Part shown: piece by piece, positions 1 to 7,604 of the stretch | Layout of the letters: each line of letters opens with the position of its first letter | How positions within the stretch are numbered: position 1 is the stretch's first letter | From: CAYVFC01 sp964450715 | GTDB taxonomy: Bacteria; Myxococcota_A; Polyangia; Polyangiales; JAFGIB01 | Length of the DNA: 40,194 nucleotides | Reading direction: 5' to 3' | Assembly: GCA_964450715.1 (NCBI GenBank) | Contig: CAYVFC010000074.1 | Coordinates: 1-40,194, forward strand | Program-made: the position numbers and the translations under genes | Notes under the pieces: generated by a model | Database searches by the model: none | The model's input: the letters and a program-made list of their open reading frames with translations, nothing else | What the model was told of the DNA's origin: nothing

Positions 1-505
1 GACGACCCTCGTGATTTCAGACCCTTACGCCCTCAGGTCAGGAGGTCTGAAATAGGGGCAGCATCATTTTGACGGGAAACGACCATCAAGGGCAAGGCTC
101 TAAAAGAACCGGGGATGGACGACTTTTCTTTCATAAAACGCGAAACCTGTCGCGCCAGCCGTCACCAGGAAAGCGGCGAGAGACTAGATGTAGGGAATTC
201 CGCGCCCTCGACCGTTCCTGTACGTACATGGTGCCGCCTCTACAGCCCGGCGGGCTCGGACGCCGATGTAGACTAATCCGGGCCCGGAGCGTATAGTCAG
301 AGAAGTTTCCTTATTCCGGCCCGGCAAGCCGCCTCCCACGGCCTGTCGGGCTTTTTCACCTTCGGCCCCCGTCGCCCGTAAGTTACCCGGCTGGCCGCCG
401 TACTACTTATAGGGGGGTCTTTTCTCCATGGTTTCGGTTTTTCCATCCTCGATTCCACCGCGCCCCGTACGGACGAAATCGGTGCCGATATTCCGAACCT
501 GGCAA
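1..505. other. Left-edge region without a convincing gene
   Basis: I see no supportable coding region here. An inverted repeat, ATTTCAGACC at 14-23 and GGTCTGAAAT at 44-53, can form a 10-bp stem with a 20-nt loop; it could be a terminator or the end of a mobile element. A 52-codon ORF (MDDFSFIKRE... from 115) lacks family resemblance. An in-frame ATG at 428 could extend the response-regulator pseudogene that follows, but its added residues do not look like a receiver domain. Confidence 0.4.
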
Positions 506-876
506 ATGGAAGCAAGAGACATCCTAATCGTGGACGACGATCGGACTATTCGAAACATGTTGGCTCGCATCCTTCATCACCACGGCTACTACGTTGTGTG
601 ACCGCAGAAGATGGTGCGCGGATTGTTGACCTTTGCCTTCAGTTCGATTTCCGCCTGATCCTTCTGGACATAATGATTCCGGGTATCGACGGGGCGCAGG
701 TTGTCAAGGAGCTCCGACTTCGCCTGGGTGATGCGGCGCCCCACGTGGCGCTGATAACGGCGAGCCAGGTTCCGGAGACGGTACTGTCGGAGCTCGGGGT
801 AGTGGCATACCTGCAGAAGCCTTTCTCGATTGAAGATGTCGTAGCGCTCGTGCAGAAGTTCGCGCCCCGCAAATAG
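506..876 (+). pseudogene. Single-domain response regulator (CheY-like), frameshifted
   Basis: The sequence encodes a stand-alone receiver domain of about 122 residues once one frameshift is repaired. The first frame gives MEARDILIVDDDRTIRNML up to GYYVV and then a TGA. The second frame resumes at TAEDGARIVDLC and runs through ILLDIMIPGIDG (phosphoacceptor Asp), LITAS (conserved Thr/Ser position) and LQKPF (conserved Lys). The break is a TG duplication, GTTGTGTGACC where GTTGTGACC would restore frame, near 595-600. It is either a young pseudogene or a sequence error. The start at 506 places the acidic DDD cluster at the usual distance; no strong ribosome site is visible. There is no output domain, so it would act by protein contact. 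Confidence 0.75.
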
Positions 877-1406
877 GCGGTCGGGGGGAACGAAGTTCCC
901 GGCCGGCGCTCTTTCCCTCTTCCGACCCCGGTCCTGATTTCTTTTGCCGGTTATGGTAGTTTTTTTATTCCATGGACGCGCTCCGTGGTTCCGAAGCCCG
1001 CAGTGTGCCAGCGCCGCGGGCTTCGCGTTCAGGCCCACGGCCCCCGGTAGGCGCGCCTACTGCGCCCGGCGTCTGAAGACCGGCCTCGTGGCGCTAAGAA
1101 TCTGGTCGACCCGCTCGCGGGGAATCCGCTACCAGCCTCGGCCTAGCTCGATGAGCGACCGAACGTCGTACGATGCCAAAGACATCTGAAAGGATCCATC
1201 GTACGAACAGCTGGGTCCGGTAGATTCATAGAGGATCTTCCTGTACTTCGGAGTTGTTGGGTGCGATGAAGACGTGAAACGGATTCAAGAAGAATACACG
1301 AAGTAGCGCGAACTGAGCTTCTTAGGACTCAATCTCTGCTCTGCGAAGATTCGGGCCGGTACCGGTATAGGACACGGACCCGTCTTCGATATACTGACCA
1401 CTTTTC
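877..1406. other. Region with a decayed minus-strand coding remnant
   Basis: No intact gene. A small hairpin GGGAAC-gaa-GTTCCC lies near 886-900, just after the response regulator, and may end its transcript. On the minus strand between about 1270 and 1057, protein-like sequence appears in pieces: HPTTPKYRKILYESTGPSC, then SYDGSFQMSLASYDVRSLIE, then after a TAG the tail RIPRERVDQILSATRPVFRR ending at a stop at 1057-1059. I do not recognise the family. A 14-bp perfect palindrome GTAGGCGCGCCTAC occupies 1047-1060. Confidence 0.3.
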
Positions 1407-1484
1407 CTAGCGACCGGCGGCAAGCACGAGGATCAAGCCCACGAGCAGCGCGCCGATGAAGATCCATGTGGCAGTGTCGGTCAT
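1407..1484 (-). CDS. 25-residue single-span membrane miniprotein
   Basis: The product begins MTDTATWIFIGALLVG and ends LILVLAAGR: a polar N-terminus, one hydrophobic helix of about 17 residues, and a C-terminal Arg. A good ribosome site (AGGGAG) lies just upstream. Its ATG overlaps the TGA of the preceding 86-codon ORF (ATGA), so translation is probably coupled. It sits at the end of the minus-strand ktr operon. Size and topology recall small transporter subunits such as KdpF, but there is no sequence match I can assert. It is too small for most gene callers; a function in potassium transport is only an inference from position. Confidence 0.5.
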   Translation of the reverse strand: MTDTATWIFIGALLVGLILVLAAGR

Positions 1485-1741
1485 GCATGCTCCCTGGTCG
1501 TGCGGATCATTCGAGAAACTGGGACGCGGTCGAACAGGTTTGCCCGCTCTCTACGCGTCGGTTCTCCACAGGGGCGTACGCCCGATAGCCCTGAGCGCAA
1601 GGGTATGCTTCCGTACTCGATACTGTACCGTGGGTCACCACTCGCGAACGACAAGAGCGGACGGCAGACCAGCCGTTCCCCACCATGGTGCGGGCACGCC
1701 ACAATCGTCATCTGGCCGAGGCGGCTTTTAACGATGGTCAT
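1481..1741 (-). CDS. 86-aa protein of unknown function downstream of ktrA
   Basis: This minus-strand ORF starts 41 bp after the ktrA stop, with a GGAG site before the ATG, and ends in an ATGA overlap with the 25-residue membrane ORF. The product (MTIVKSRLGQMTIVACPHHG...) has a Cys-Pro-His-His-Gly-Gly stretch with another Cys ten residues on, followed by a basic C-terminal half ending RMIRTTREHA. I recognise no family. The CPHHGG...C cluster could bind a metal, but four ligands cannot be assigned with confidence. Position and coupling suggest it belongs to the potassium operon; the IS in ktrA would be polar on it. Confidence 0.4.
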   Translation of the reverse strand: MTIVKSRLGQMTIVACPHHGGERLVCRPLLSFASGDPRYSIEYGSIPLRSGLSGVRPCGEPTRRERANLFDRVPVSRMIRTTREHA

Positions 1742-1782
1742 GATCGCTCCTTCGCACGGTGTTCTTGTTGAGGCGGTTGCTC

Positions 1783-2097
1783 TTACTTTACCGACTTCCG
1801 TGGAGCGGGTGGCTCCGCGACAGCTGGCGCCTGGGAGGGTGCGTTCTCGGACTCCGCCTGTGGCCCAGCCCGCCGATCCGTTTGTATACCGGTGGCCGTC
1901 GACGCCGGAGAGTGGGGCGCGGCCGGCCGTGATGACGGGGGGGGACCCTGCTGGGCACCGTTGCCGTTGCTCGCCGAAGACCGCGCGCCCTTGGCGACTA
2001 CCTTATCGATCTCTCCGGGAGCCTCGCGCATCTTGAGGATGTCTGACTCCCTGCCGATCATGACCAGCACGTCGTCCTGGGCGATGACGTGGTTGGG
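1783..2097 (-). pseudogene. ktrA: ktrA 3' part, cut off by the IS21 element
   Basis: Reading the minus strand away from the IS, the frame continues PN-HVIAQDDVLVMIGRESDIL, which completes the RCK_C regulatory domain begun at 5375-4788. After the domain comes a Pro/Ala/Ser-rich tail of about 70 residues ending APRKSVK; such a tail is not part of ordinary KtrA and is probably disordered. Joining 4788 to 2091 (dropping the IS and one copy of its target duplication) restores a single 298-residue protein with no frame change. That is the proof that the IS split one gene. The fragment has no start of its own and is not expected to be translated. Confidence 0.85.
2092..2097. repeat. Target-site duplication of the IS21 element, left copy
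   Basis: GTTGGG directly precedes the IS terminus TGCGTATTCCGG; the second copy is at 4788-4793, immediately after the mirrored terminus. A duplication of this size is within the range known for IS21-family elements. It indicates a simple transposition event, recent enough that both copies are still identical. Confidence 0.85.
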
Positions 2098-2245
2098 TGC
2101 GTATTCCGGACCAGGTCGATCACCGATTCCGGGGGAAGCCGATCGCTGATTCCGGACGAAGGCGATCACTCATTCCGGGCCAAGCCGATCGCTGATTCCG
2201 GAGCAAGCCGATCACTCATTCCGGGCCAAGCCGATCACCGGTACG
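2098..2245. repeat. Left terminal multiple repeats of the IS21 element
   Basis: Six imperfect direct repeats with a period of about 22 bp follow the pattern ATTCCGGnnnAAGCCGATCAC, for example GATTCCGGAGCAAGCCGATC and CATTCCGGGCCAAGCCGATC. Repeats of this kind are the transposase-binding sites typical of IS21-family ends. Confidence 0.88.
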
Positions 2246-2327
2246 GGGTCGTGCCGGGGTAGGCGGGGCGAGCGACGCTGGATAACCGCTGGTGGTACAC
2301 GGAGCCCCTTGAAAAAGGAGGCTCACT

Positions 2328-3869
2328 GTGCCCGCGAAAAGGTTATCCATGCGAAAAATTCGGGAAATTCTGCGATTGCGATGGGAGGAGAGGCTGAGCC
2401 AGCGCGAGGTGGCCCGCAGCGTGAGGATATCGCCTGCGACGGTGTCCGACTGCGTGAGCCGGGCGAAAGTGGCCGGGCTCGCCTGGCCCTTGCCCGACAA
2501 GCTCGACGACGAGGCTCTGGAAGCGCTGCTGTACCCGGTACCGCCGCCCGCGGTGGCACACCCCCGGGCGGTGCCGGACTGGAGCTACATCCAGCGCGAG
2601 CTCAGGCGTAAAGGGGTCACGCTGAATCTGCTGTGGCAGGAGTACAAGGAAGCGCACCCGGACGACGGCTACCAGTACAGCCAGTTCTGCGAGCTTTTCG
2701 GCCGGTACAGGGGCCAGCTCGACGTTGTGTTGCGGCAGGACTACCGCGCCGGTGAGAAGGCCTTCATCGACTACTCAGGCGACGGCATCCCCATCGTCGA
2801 CCCTCAGACCGGCGAGGTCGGTGAGGCTGCGCTTTTCGTGGCGGTGCTGGGCGCGAGCAGCTTCACCTACGCGGAGGCCTTCCCCTCGCAGGAGCTTCGC
2901 TACTGGATAGCAGGCCACATCCACGCCTACGAGTACTGGGAAGGGGTGCCGGAGATCACCATCCCGGACAACCCGAAGACCGGGGTGCTTCGCGCCTGCT
3001 GGTACGACCCGGATCTCAACCGGACTTATCGGGAGATGGCGAGGCACTACAACACGGCGATCATCCCCGCCCGACCCCGAAAGCCGCGGGACAAGGCGAA
3101 AGTGGAGAACGCGGTGTTGGTGTCGCAGCGCTGGATCTTGGCCGCATTGCGCAACCATACATTCTTCAGCGTCGAGCAGGCCAACGAGGCTATTTGGAGT
3201 AAACTCGACGTGCTCAACGATAGCAAGTTTCAGAAGCTCGACGGCAGCCGACGGCAAGTGTATCTGGAGGTGGACCGACCGGCGCTACGTCCTTTGCCGA
3301 CTAGCCGCTACGAATACGCGGAGTGGTACACGCCGAAGGTAAACGTCGACTACCATGTTGACGTCGACAAGCACTACTACAGCGTGCCCTACACGCTGTT
3401 GCATAAAAGGCTTGAGGCGCGCGCTACCAGCAGTACCGTCGAAGTCTTCTTCAAGGGGCGTCGCGTTGCGTCACACGCGAGAAGCTACGCCAAGGGCAAG
3501 CACACCACGCTACGCGAGCACATGCCGCCCTCTCACCAGCGCTACCTCGAGTGGAGCCCGTCGCGGATCATCAACTGGGCGGCCAAGGTCGGGCAGTCCA
3601 CCAGCACGCTTTGCGAGAAGATCATGCAGTCGCGTGTCCACCCGGAGCAGGGGTACCGGGCTTGTATGGGTGTAATGCGGTTGGCCAAGACCTACGGCAA
3701 CGGCCGGATGGAGCGCGCGGCCGAGCGAGCAATCACGGTCGGAGCGCTGTCGTACAAGAGTGTGGAGTCGATTCTCAAGCTGGGCCTGGACCGGCAACCA
3801 CTTCTTCCCGGGACCGAGCATACGTCGATCAAGCACGACAATGTGCGCGGTCCGGATTACTACAACTAA
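2328..3869 (+). CDS. istA: IS21-family transposase IstA
   Basis: IstA cuts and joins the element ends. The 513-residue protein starts with GTG behind a perfect AGGAGG site. A helix-turn-helix occupies residues 22-45 (LSQREVARSVRISPATVSDC). The rve-type DDE integrase core follows; its first catalytic Asp is D148 in FIDYSGDG, and the Lys-x-x-x-Glu segment RDKAKVENAVL supplies the Glu. The C-terminal part (residues 330-500) has the usual DNA-binding beta region. The length is normal for the family and no frameshift is visible. istB follows after 16 bp. Confidence 0.95.
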   Translation: MPAKRLSMRKIREILRLRWEERLSQREVARSVRISPATVSDCVSRAKVAGLAWPLPDKLDDEALEALLYPVPPPAVAHPRAVPDWSYIQRELRRKGVTLNLLWQEYKEAHPDDGYQYSQFCELFGRYRGQLDVVLRQDYRAGEKAFIDYSGDGIPIVDPQTGEVGEAALFVAVLGASSFTYAEAFPSQELRYWIAGHIHAYEYWEGVPEITIPDNPKTGVLRACWYDPDLNRTYREMARHYNTAIIPARPRKPRDKAKVENAVLVSQRWILAALRNHTFFSVEQANEAIWSKLDVLNDSKFQKLDGSRRQVYLEVDRPALRPLPTSRYEYAEWYTPKVNVDYHVDVDKHYYSVPYTLLHKRLEARATSSTVEVFFKGRRVASHARSYAKGKHTTLREHMPPSHQRYLEWSPSRIINWAAKVGQSTSTLCEKIMQSRVHPEQGYRACMGVMRLAKTYGNGRMERAAERAITVGALSYKSVESILKLGLDRQPLLPGTEHTSIKHDNVRGPDYYN

Positions 3870-3885
3870 ACAAAGGAGGATAAAC

Positions 3886-4638
3886 GTGTTAAACGAAGAA
3901 ACACACCACAAGTTGGCTGCGATGAAGCTGCACGGCATGGCGGCGGCCTTTGACGAACACATCAAGGACCGACGTCACGACAAGCTTCCTTTCGAGGAGC
4001 GATTCGGGATGATGGTGGACCGCGAATGGACCGAGCGGCAGCAGCGTCGGCTGAAGCGCCGCCTGAGCAGTGCCAGGCTGCGCGAACCCGCCTGCATCGA
4101 GGACGTCGACTACCGGCACCCCCGCAATCTGGACCGCTCTGTCATGCAGCGCCTGTCCACCTGCCGGTGGGTGGCCGAGCACGAGAACGTGGTGATCGTC
4201 GGCGCAACCGGCCTCGGCAAGACCTGGCTGGGATGCGCCCTGACCAACAAGGCCTGCCGCGAGGGGTACAGCGCGATCTACGTCCGGCTGCCCAGGCTGT
4301 TTCACGCCCTGCAGATCGCCCGCGCCGACGGCAGCTACATGAAGGAACTCGGGCGCATGGCCAAGGCCGATGTCCTGGTGCTCGATGACCTCGGCCTCTC
4401 CCCCATTGGGGACGTGGAGCGCCGTGACCTGCTGGAGATCCTGGAAGACCGGCACGCGGTCCGATCCACGGTGGTCACCAGCCAAATCCCGGTAAAAAAG
4501 TGGCACGAAACCATCGGTGACCCCACCATCGCGGACGCCTTCCTGGACCGCTTGCTTCACCGCGCCCACCGCATCGAGCTCAAAGGACCGTCGATGCGGG
4601 ACCCCGCCCGAGAGAAGAAGTCGGCCAAACCCAGTTGA
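3886..4638 (+). CDS. istB: IS21-family helper ATPase IstB
   Basis: IstB is the DnaA/DnaC-like AAA+ ATPase that loads on target DNA and activates IstA. The 250-residue product starts at GTG behind AAAGGAGG, although an upstream in-frame extension into istA also exists. Walker A is GATGLGKTW and Walker B is VLVLDDLGL, followed by a sensor stretch TVVTSQIPVKKW and the family's C-terminal RLLHRAHRIELKGPSMR. It is intact and lies just inside the right terminal repeats. Confidence 0.94.
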   Translation: MLNEETHHKLAAMKLHGMAAAFDEHIKDRRHDKLPFEERFGMMVDREWTERQQRRLKRRLSSARLREPACIEDVDYRHPRNLDRSVMQRLSTCRWVAEHENVVIVGATGLGKTWLGCALTNKACREGYSAIYVRLPRLFHALQIARADGSYMKELGRMAKADVLVLDDLGLSPIGDVERRDLLEILEDRHAVRSTVVTSQIPVKKWHETIGDPTIADAFLDRLLHRAHRIELKGPSMRDPAREKKSAKPS

Positions 4639-4679
4639 CCGGAGGGACCTATCCTGAGATGAACAAACTGCCCAGCGTC

Positions 4680-4787
4680 GCTTCGCTCCGATACCGATCG
4701 GCATCAGCCGGAATAGGTGATCGGCTTGAAGCGGAACGGGTGATCGCCTTCCTTCGGATTAGGCGATCGGCTTCACCGGAATACGCA
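4680..4787. repeat. Right terminal multiple repeats of the IS21 element
   Basis: Read on the minus strand, four imperfect units of the same TTCCGGnnnAAGCCGATC pattern as at the left end are seen, starting with TGCGTATTCCGGTGAAGCCG. Their orientation is inverted relative to the left set, as expected for terminal inverted multiple repeats. Confidence 0.85.
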
Positions 4788-5375
4788 GTTGGGGCCGGGC
4801 AAGAAATCGAAGGTCTCTCCGTCGTGCTTCTTGATGGCGATTACGAACAGGCCGAAGCGACTGCGGATCTGGAGGTTGAGCAGCGAGCGTCCCCAGAAGG
4901 CGCTCGGCGCGGCGATGTCCATCACGCGGTAGTCCTTGGCTAGCGGGATGAAGTCGAGCAGGTTCGGATTGAGCATCTGCAATGCTAGTCGCTCTGCGGT
5001 CTCCTGCTCGGGGAATACGATGTGCTCCGCACCTACGGACCTGAGAATCGCTGCGTGGTCTTTGCTGTTGGCCTTGGCGCGGATCACTGGGACGCCTATT
5101 CGCTTCAGATGGAGGGTGCAGAGGATGCTCGCCTCCAGACTCTCGCCGATGCTCACGACGGCCTCGTCGAAGTCAGAGGAAACCGCCGAGGCAAGCGCGT
5201 TATAGTCACTGGCATCCAGGCACAACGCTCGCTGGACCTCCTCGGCGATAGCGTTCACCCGGTTGATGTCACTGTCGAGCGCCAAGACCTCGCAATGCCT
5301 GGCGAGCGATCGGGCCAGGCCTGCTCCGAAGTGCCCGAGCCCGACCACGCAGATATGTCGTCCGTTTCTCCTCAT
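4788..5375 (-). pseudogene. ktrA: KtrA/TrkA-type potassium-channel regulator, 5' part, interrupted by IS21
   Basis: KtrA is the cytosolic nucleotide-binding ring that gates KtrB. This piece holds the complete RCK_N Rossmann domain: ICVVGLGHFGAGLARSL with a GxGxxG loop, and LALDSDINRV with the ribose-binding Asp. It then carries most of the RCK_C domain up to FDFLPGPN at residue 196, where the IS21 terminus begins. Read through into the IS, the protein would end CVFR and stop. The last strand of RCK_C lies beyond the IS at 2097-1783, so the truncated product probably cannot assemble normally. The start overlaps the ktrB stop (ATGA), indicating coupled translation. Confidence 0.9.
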
Positions 5376-6754
5376 CCGATCATGATCCTCCCCTCGGGGT
5401 AGCGGACCCCCGGGGCTTTATGCGTGAAGGCCCAGACCACCATGGTCAGAGGTCCGAGCCTTCCGACGAACATCGTGAAGATGATCCACAGCTTGCCGAT
5501 CACGCTCAGCTTGGGCGTCAACCCCGTGGAAAGACCGACCGTGCCGAAAGCCGAGACCTGCTCGAAAAGCACATCGTGCATCCCGACGCCGGGCGAACGG
5601 CCCTCCGTTGCCAGCAGGAGTAGCAGGCCGAAAAGGTTCCAAACCGCGGCGAGGCCGATGATCATCGAGGCGCGGCGGACGATTTCGCCCGGAATGTGCC
5701 GGCCGAAAAGGCGCGGCCACTTGCTGCCTCGCAGCAGGCCCCAAAGCTTGGCGAGCCATAGCGTGAAGGTCGTGGTCTTGATACCGCCTGCGCACGACCC
5801 GGGTGAACCGCCGATGAACATGAGCAGAACGATCAGCATCAACGAGGATAAAGGAAGCGCGCCAATGTCCACGGTGTTGAAGCCGGCGGTTCGAGCGGTC
5901 ACGGACTGGAAGAGCGCGTTCCACAGTCGGTTCGACCACGACGCTTCGCCGGGCGTGAGGCCGAGAAGCAGTAGAAGGACAAACCCTCCGAAGACGAGCA
6001 CGCCGCTGGTCGAAAGCGCGACGGCGGAGCCCAGCTCAAGCCGGATCGGTCTAGCGCCCTCGCGTCCACGAGCTGTCCGGAGCTTCCGCCACAGGTCGAC
6101 GACGACCGGGTGGCCGATACCGCCAAGAATGATCAGAAGCATGACGGCCGAACTCACGACCGCGTTGTCGCGCCAACCTATCAGGCTGTCAGAGTAGAGC
6201 GAGAAACCGGCGTTGCAGAACGCCGAGATCGAATGGAACGTGGCCGAGTACGCCGCGTGGGCCGCGCCCCTGGAAGGGAGCATCCCGACGAAAAGCAGCA
6301 GCGCTCCGGCCACTTCGGCGATCAGCACGAACTCGACGATACGCCGGAAAATATCTCGAAACTCGCTAGCGACTTGGCGCTGGAGTATGGAGCTCGAGAG
6401 CGCGGCCTGCGCGCTGAGCGATAGGCGCCGGCCAAGGAGCGCGAAGGCCAGCGCTGCGAACGACATGACTCCGATCCCGCCGCACTGGACGAGGAGCAAG
6501 ATGACCACTTGCCCGAATGTTGTGTAGTCTTTTCCGGTGTCGACGACGACCAATCCTGTCACGCAAACGGCGGATGTGGCGGTGAAGAACGCTTCCAGGA
6601 TGCGAACGCTTCCGTTGTGGGACAACGGCAGCGACAAAAGCACGGTCCCGATTGCGATGAGACCGCCGAAACCTGCCACCAGCAAGCTCTCGGGTGAACG
6701 CGCGGCGATGCGCTTGCGGAGCCGTACGAGCCGGTTATCCACCCGGTTCTCCAT
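5372..6754 (-). CDS. ktrB: KtrB/TrkH-family potassium-translocating subunit
   Basis: The 460-residue membrane protein forms the ion pore of a Ktr potassium uptake system. Four pore-loop segments typical of the SKT superfamily are visible: SAVCVTGLVVVDT, SISAFCNAGFSLYS, SVTARTAGFNTVDIG and SAFGTVGLSTGLTP, each with the central Gly of the selectivity filter. They sit between hydrophobic M1/M2 helix pairs. I place the start at MENRVDNRL; the longer open frame upstream overlaps a neighbouring gene out of frame and is not membrane-like. It overlaps ktrA by 4 bp downstream and the 171-aa gene by 20 bp upstream, so the three form one operon. Without an intact KtrA it may leak or be inactive. Confidence 0.92.
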   Translation of the reverse strand: MENRVDNRLVRLRKRIAARSPESLLVAGFGGLIAIGTVLLSLPLSHNGSVRILEAFFTATSAVCVTGLVVVDTGKDYTTFGQVVILLLVQCGGIGVMSFAALAFALLGRRLSLSAQAALSSSILQRQVASEFRDIFRRIVEFVLIAEVAGALLLFVGMLPSRGAAHAAYSATFHSISAFCNAGFSLYSDSLIGWRDNAVVSSAVMLLIILGGIGHPVVVDLWRKLRTARGREGARPIRLELGSAVALSTSGVLVFGGFVLLLLLGLTPGEASWSNRLWNALFQSVTARTAGFNTVDIGALPLSSLMLIVLLMFIGGSPGSCAGGIKTTTFTLWLAKLWGLLRGSKWPRLFGRHIPGEIVRRASMIIGLAAVWNLFGLLLLLATEGRSPGVGMHDVLFEQVSAFGTVGLSTGLTPKLSVIGKLWIIFTMFVGRLGPLTMVVWAFTHKAPGVRYPEGRIMIG

Positions 6755-7250
6755 GCCAGTGGGGGCACTGCTCCTTCTTCCCGAAACACCAGCGATCGAA
6801 GTGTTGTCGAGCAAGGACCATCCGGTCTTTGTGCCTGCCGCACACCGATAGCGAGACGTCCTCCCCGTGCTTGACGTGCAGCTCGGGGCAGATGCCGTCG
6901 CTGAGCTCGACGACATCGTCGAGAGGCGGCTTCTCGAGCCGACGGCAGTTCTTGGGTGGAGGGACAAGGAAAGCGCGATCGGCCCCGGCTTGGCGGACGG
7001 ACTCGAGCCAGAGCGCCGACGGATGCACAATCCCGGCGACAACCTCCAACGGCCCGGTCGCCAAACGGCACGCCAACCGGACTACCGCGAATAGTTGCTC
7101 GTCGTCGTCGAGGCCGAGCCCAACGACGATGAACGAGACGACGCGCGGCGATGCGTTCGCCAAGACGTCGAGGCCGAGTCCCGGATGGCTCCATCGCCTC
7201 CAGGTCCCTTCCTCATTCCGGGTCCATGTTTCCATATCGCTCGGCTCCAT
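6735..7250 (-). CDS. 171-aa conserved-looking protein of unknown function, first gene of the ktr operon
   Basis: I chose the ATG giving MEPSDMETW because it has an AGGAG site at ideal spacing. The product is soluble. Its middle has an alternating hydrophobic pattern (VVSFIVVGLGLDDDEQLFAV, VVAGIVHPSALWLESVRQAG) suggesting an alpha/beta fold. The C-terminus carries possible metal or redox ligands: CPELH, SVCGRH, RWCFGKKEQCPHWHG. I do not recognise the family. It overlaps ktrB, so its production is likely tied to the potassium transporter; a sensory or accessory role is only an inference. Confidence 0.7.
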   Translation of the reverse strand: MEPSDMETWTRNEEGTWRRWSHPGLGLDVLANASPRVVSFIVVGLGLDDDEQLFAVVRLACRLATGPLEVVAGIVHPSALWLESVRQAGADRAFLVPPPKNCRRLEKPPLDDVVELSDGICPELHVKHGEDVSLSVCGRHKDRMVLARQHFDRWCFGKKEQCPHWHGEPGG

Positions 7251-7604
7251 GTGCACTCCTACCCACCTCCAAGGGTGCAGGTGGTGTGCCACTGGAGAAA
7301 CCTCCGCAATTCCATACGGTTGTACGAGCGGCGGCGAGCAATGGAGGGTGCGGGAATCTTGCGACTTGCAGGGTGGATTGCAGATTGCAATCCGGAAACG
7401 CGTTCGGTTGCCTCAGGTTGCGAACTGCAACGTGTCTTGCAACGTGCAGCGAAGATCGACGTTATCGCGCCGACGCAATCACGCCCAGGGGTCCGCGAGT
7501 GCGGCGAATTCGCGCAGAGCACTACACGGCATGACGGTTGCTTCTCGTAGCTTCAGGACAACAGGAGTGTTTCGAGCCTTCCCGTTGCCCGCGAGTTAGG
7601 AAAT
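7251..7604. promoter_or_regulatory. Divergent promoter region with a 19-bp operator-like palindrome
   Basis: This 354-bp stretch separates the minus-strand ktr operon from the plus-strand kinase operon and must hold both promoters. At 7375-7393 lies GGATTGCA-gat-TGCAATCC, a perfect 8-bp inverted repeat with a 3-bp spacer. Further TGCAA half-sites follow at about 7430-7455 (AACTGCAACG, CTTGCAACG). The arrangement suggests a dimeric regulator that controls both directions; its identity is unknown. I could not define -10/-35 boxes with confidence. Confidence 0.45.

Larger units (their letters stand above)
2098..4787 (+). mobile_element. IS21-family insertion sequence (about 2.69 kb), complete
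   Basis: The element has matching ends TGCGTATTCCGG (left, and reverse-complemented on the right), a GTTGGG duplication on both sides, multiple internal terminal repeats, and the istA-istB gene pair in the usual order. Both genes are open from start to stop, so it may still be active. It lies inside ktrA. A second terminus of the same type begins at 40142, so the genome probably carries further copies. Confidence 0.93.

Noticed and set aside
1047..1060. 14-bp palindrome GTAGGCGCGCCTAC as an operator
   Set aside because: It overlaps the stop of a decayed frame, far from any promoter, and GC-rich palindromes of this size are expected in such DNA.
2098..2245. CRISPR array
   Set aside because: The ~22-bp units are imperfect tandem repeats without unique spacers, are mirrored at the other end and flank istA/istB; they are IS21 terminal repeats. 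No CRISPR array is present in the window.
7095..7599. Plus-strand ORFs across the ktr/kinase intergenic region
   Set aside because: They run antisense into the 171-aa gene, lack ribosome sites and show no protein-like pattern.
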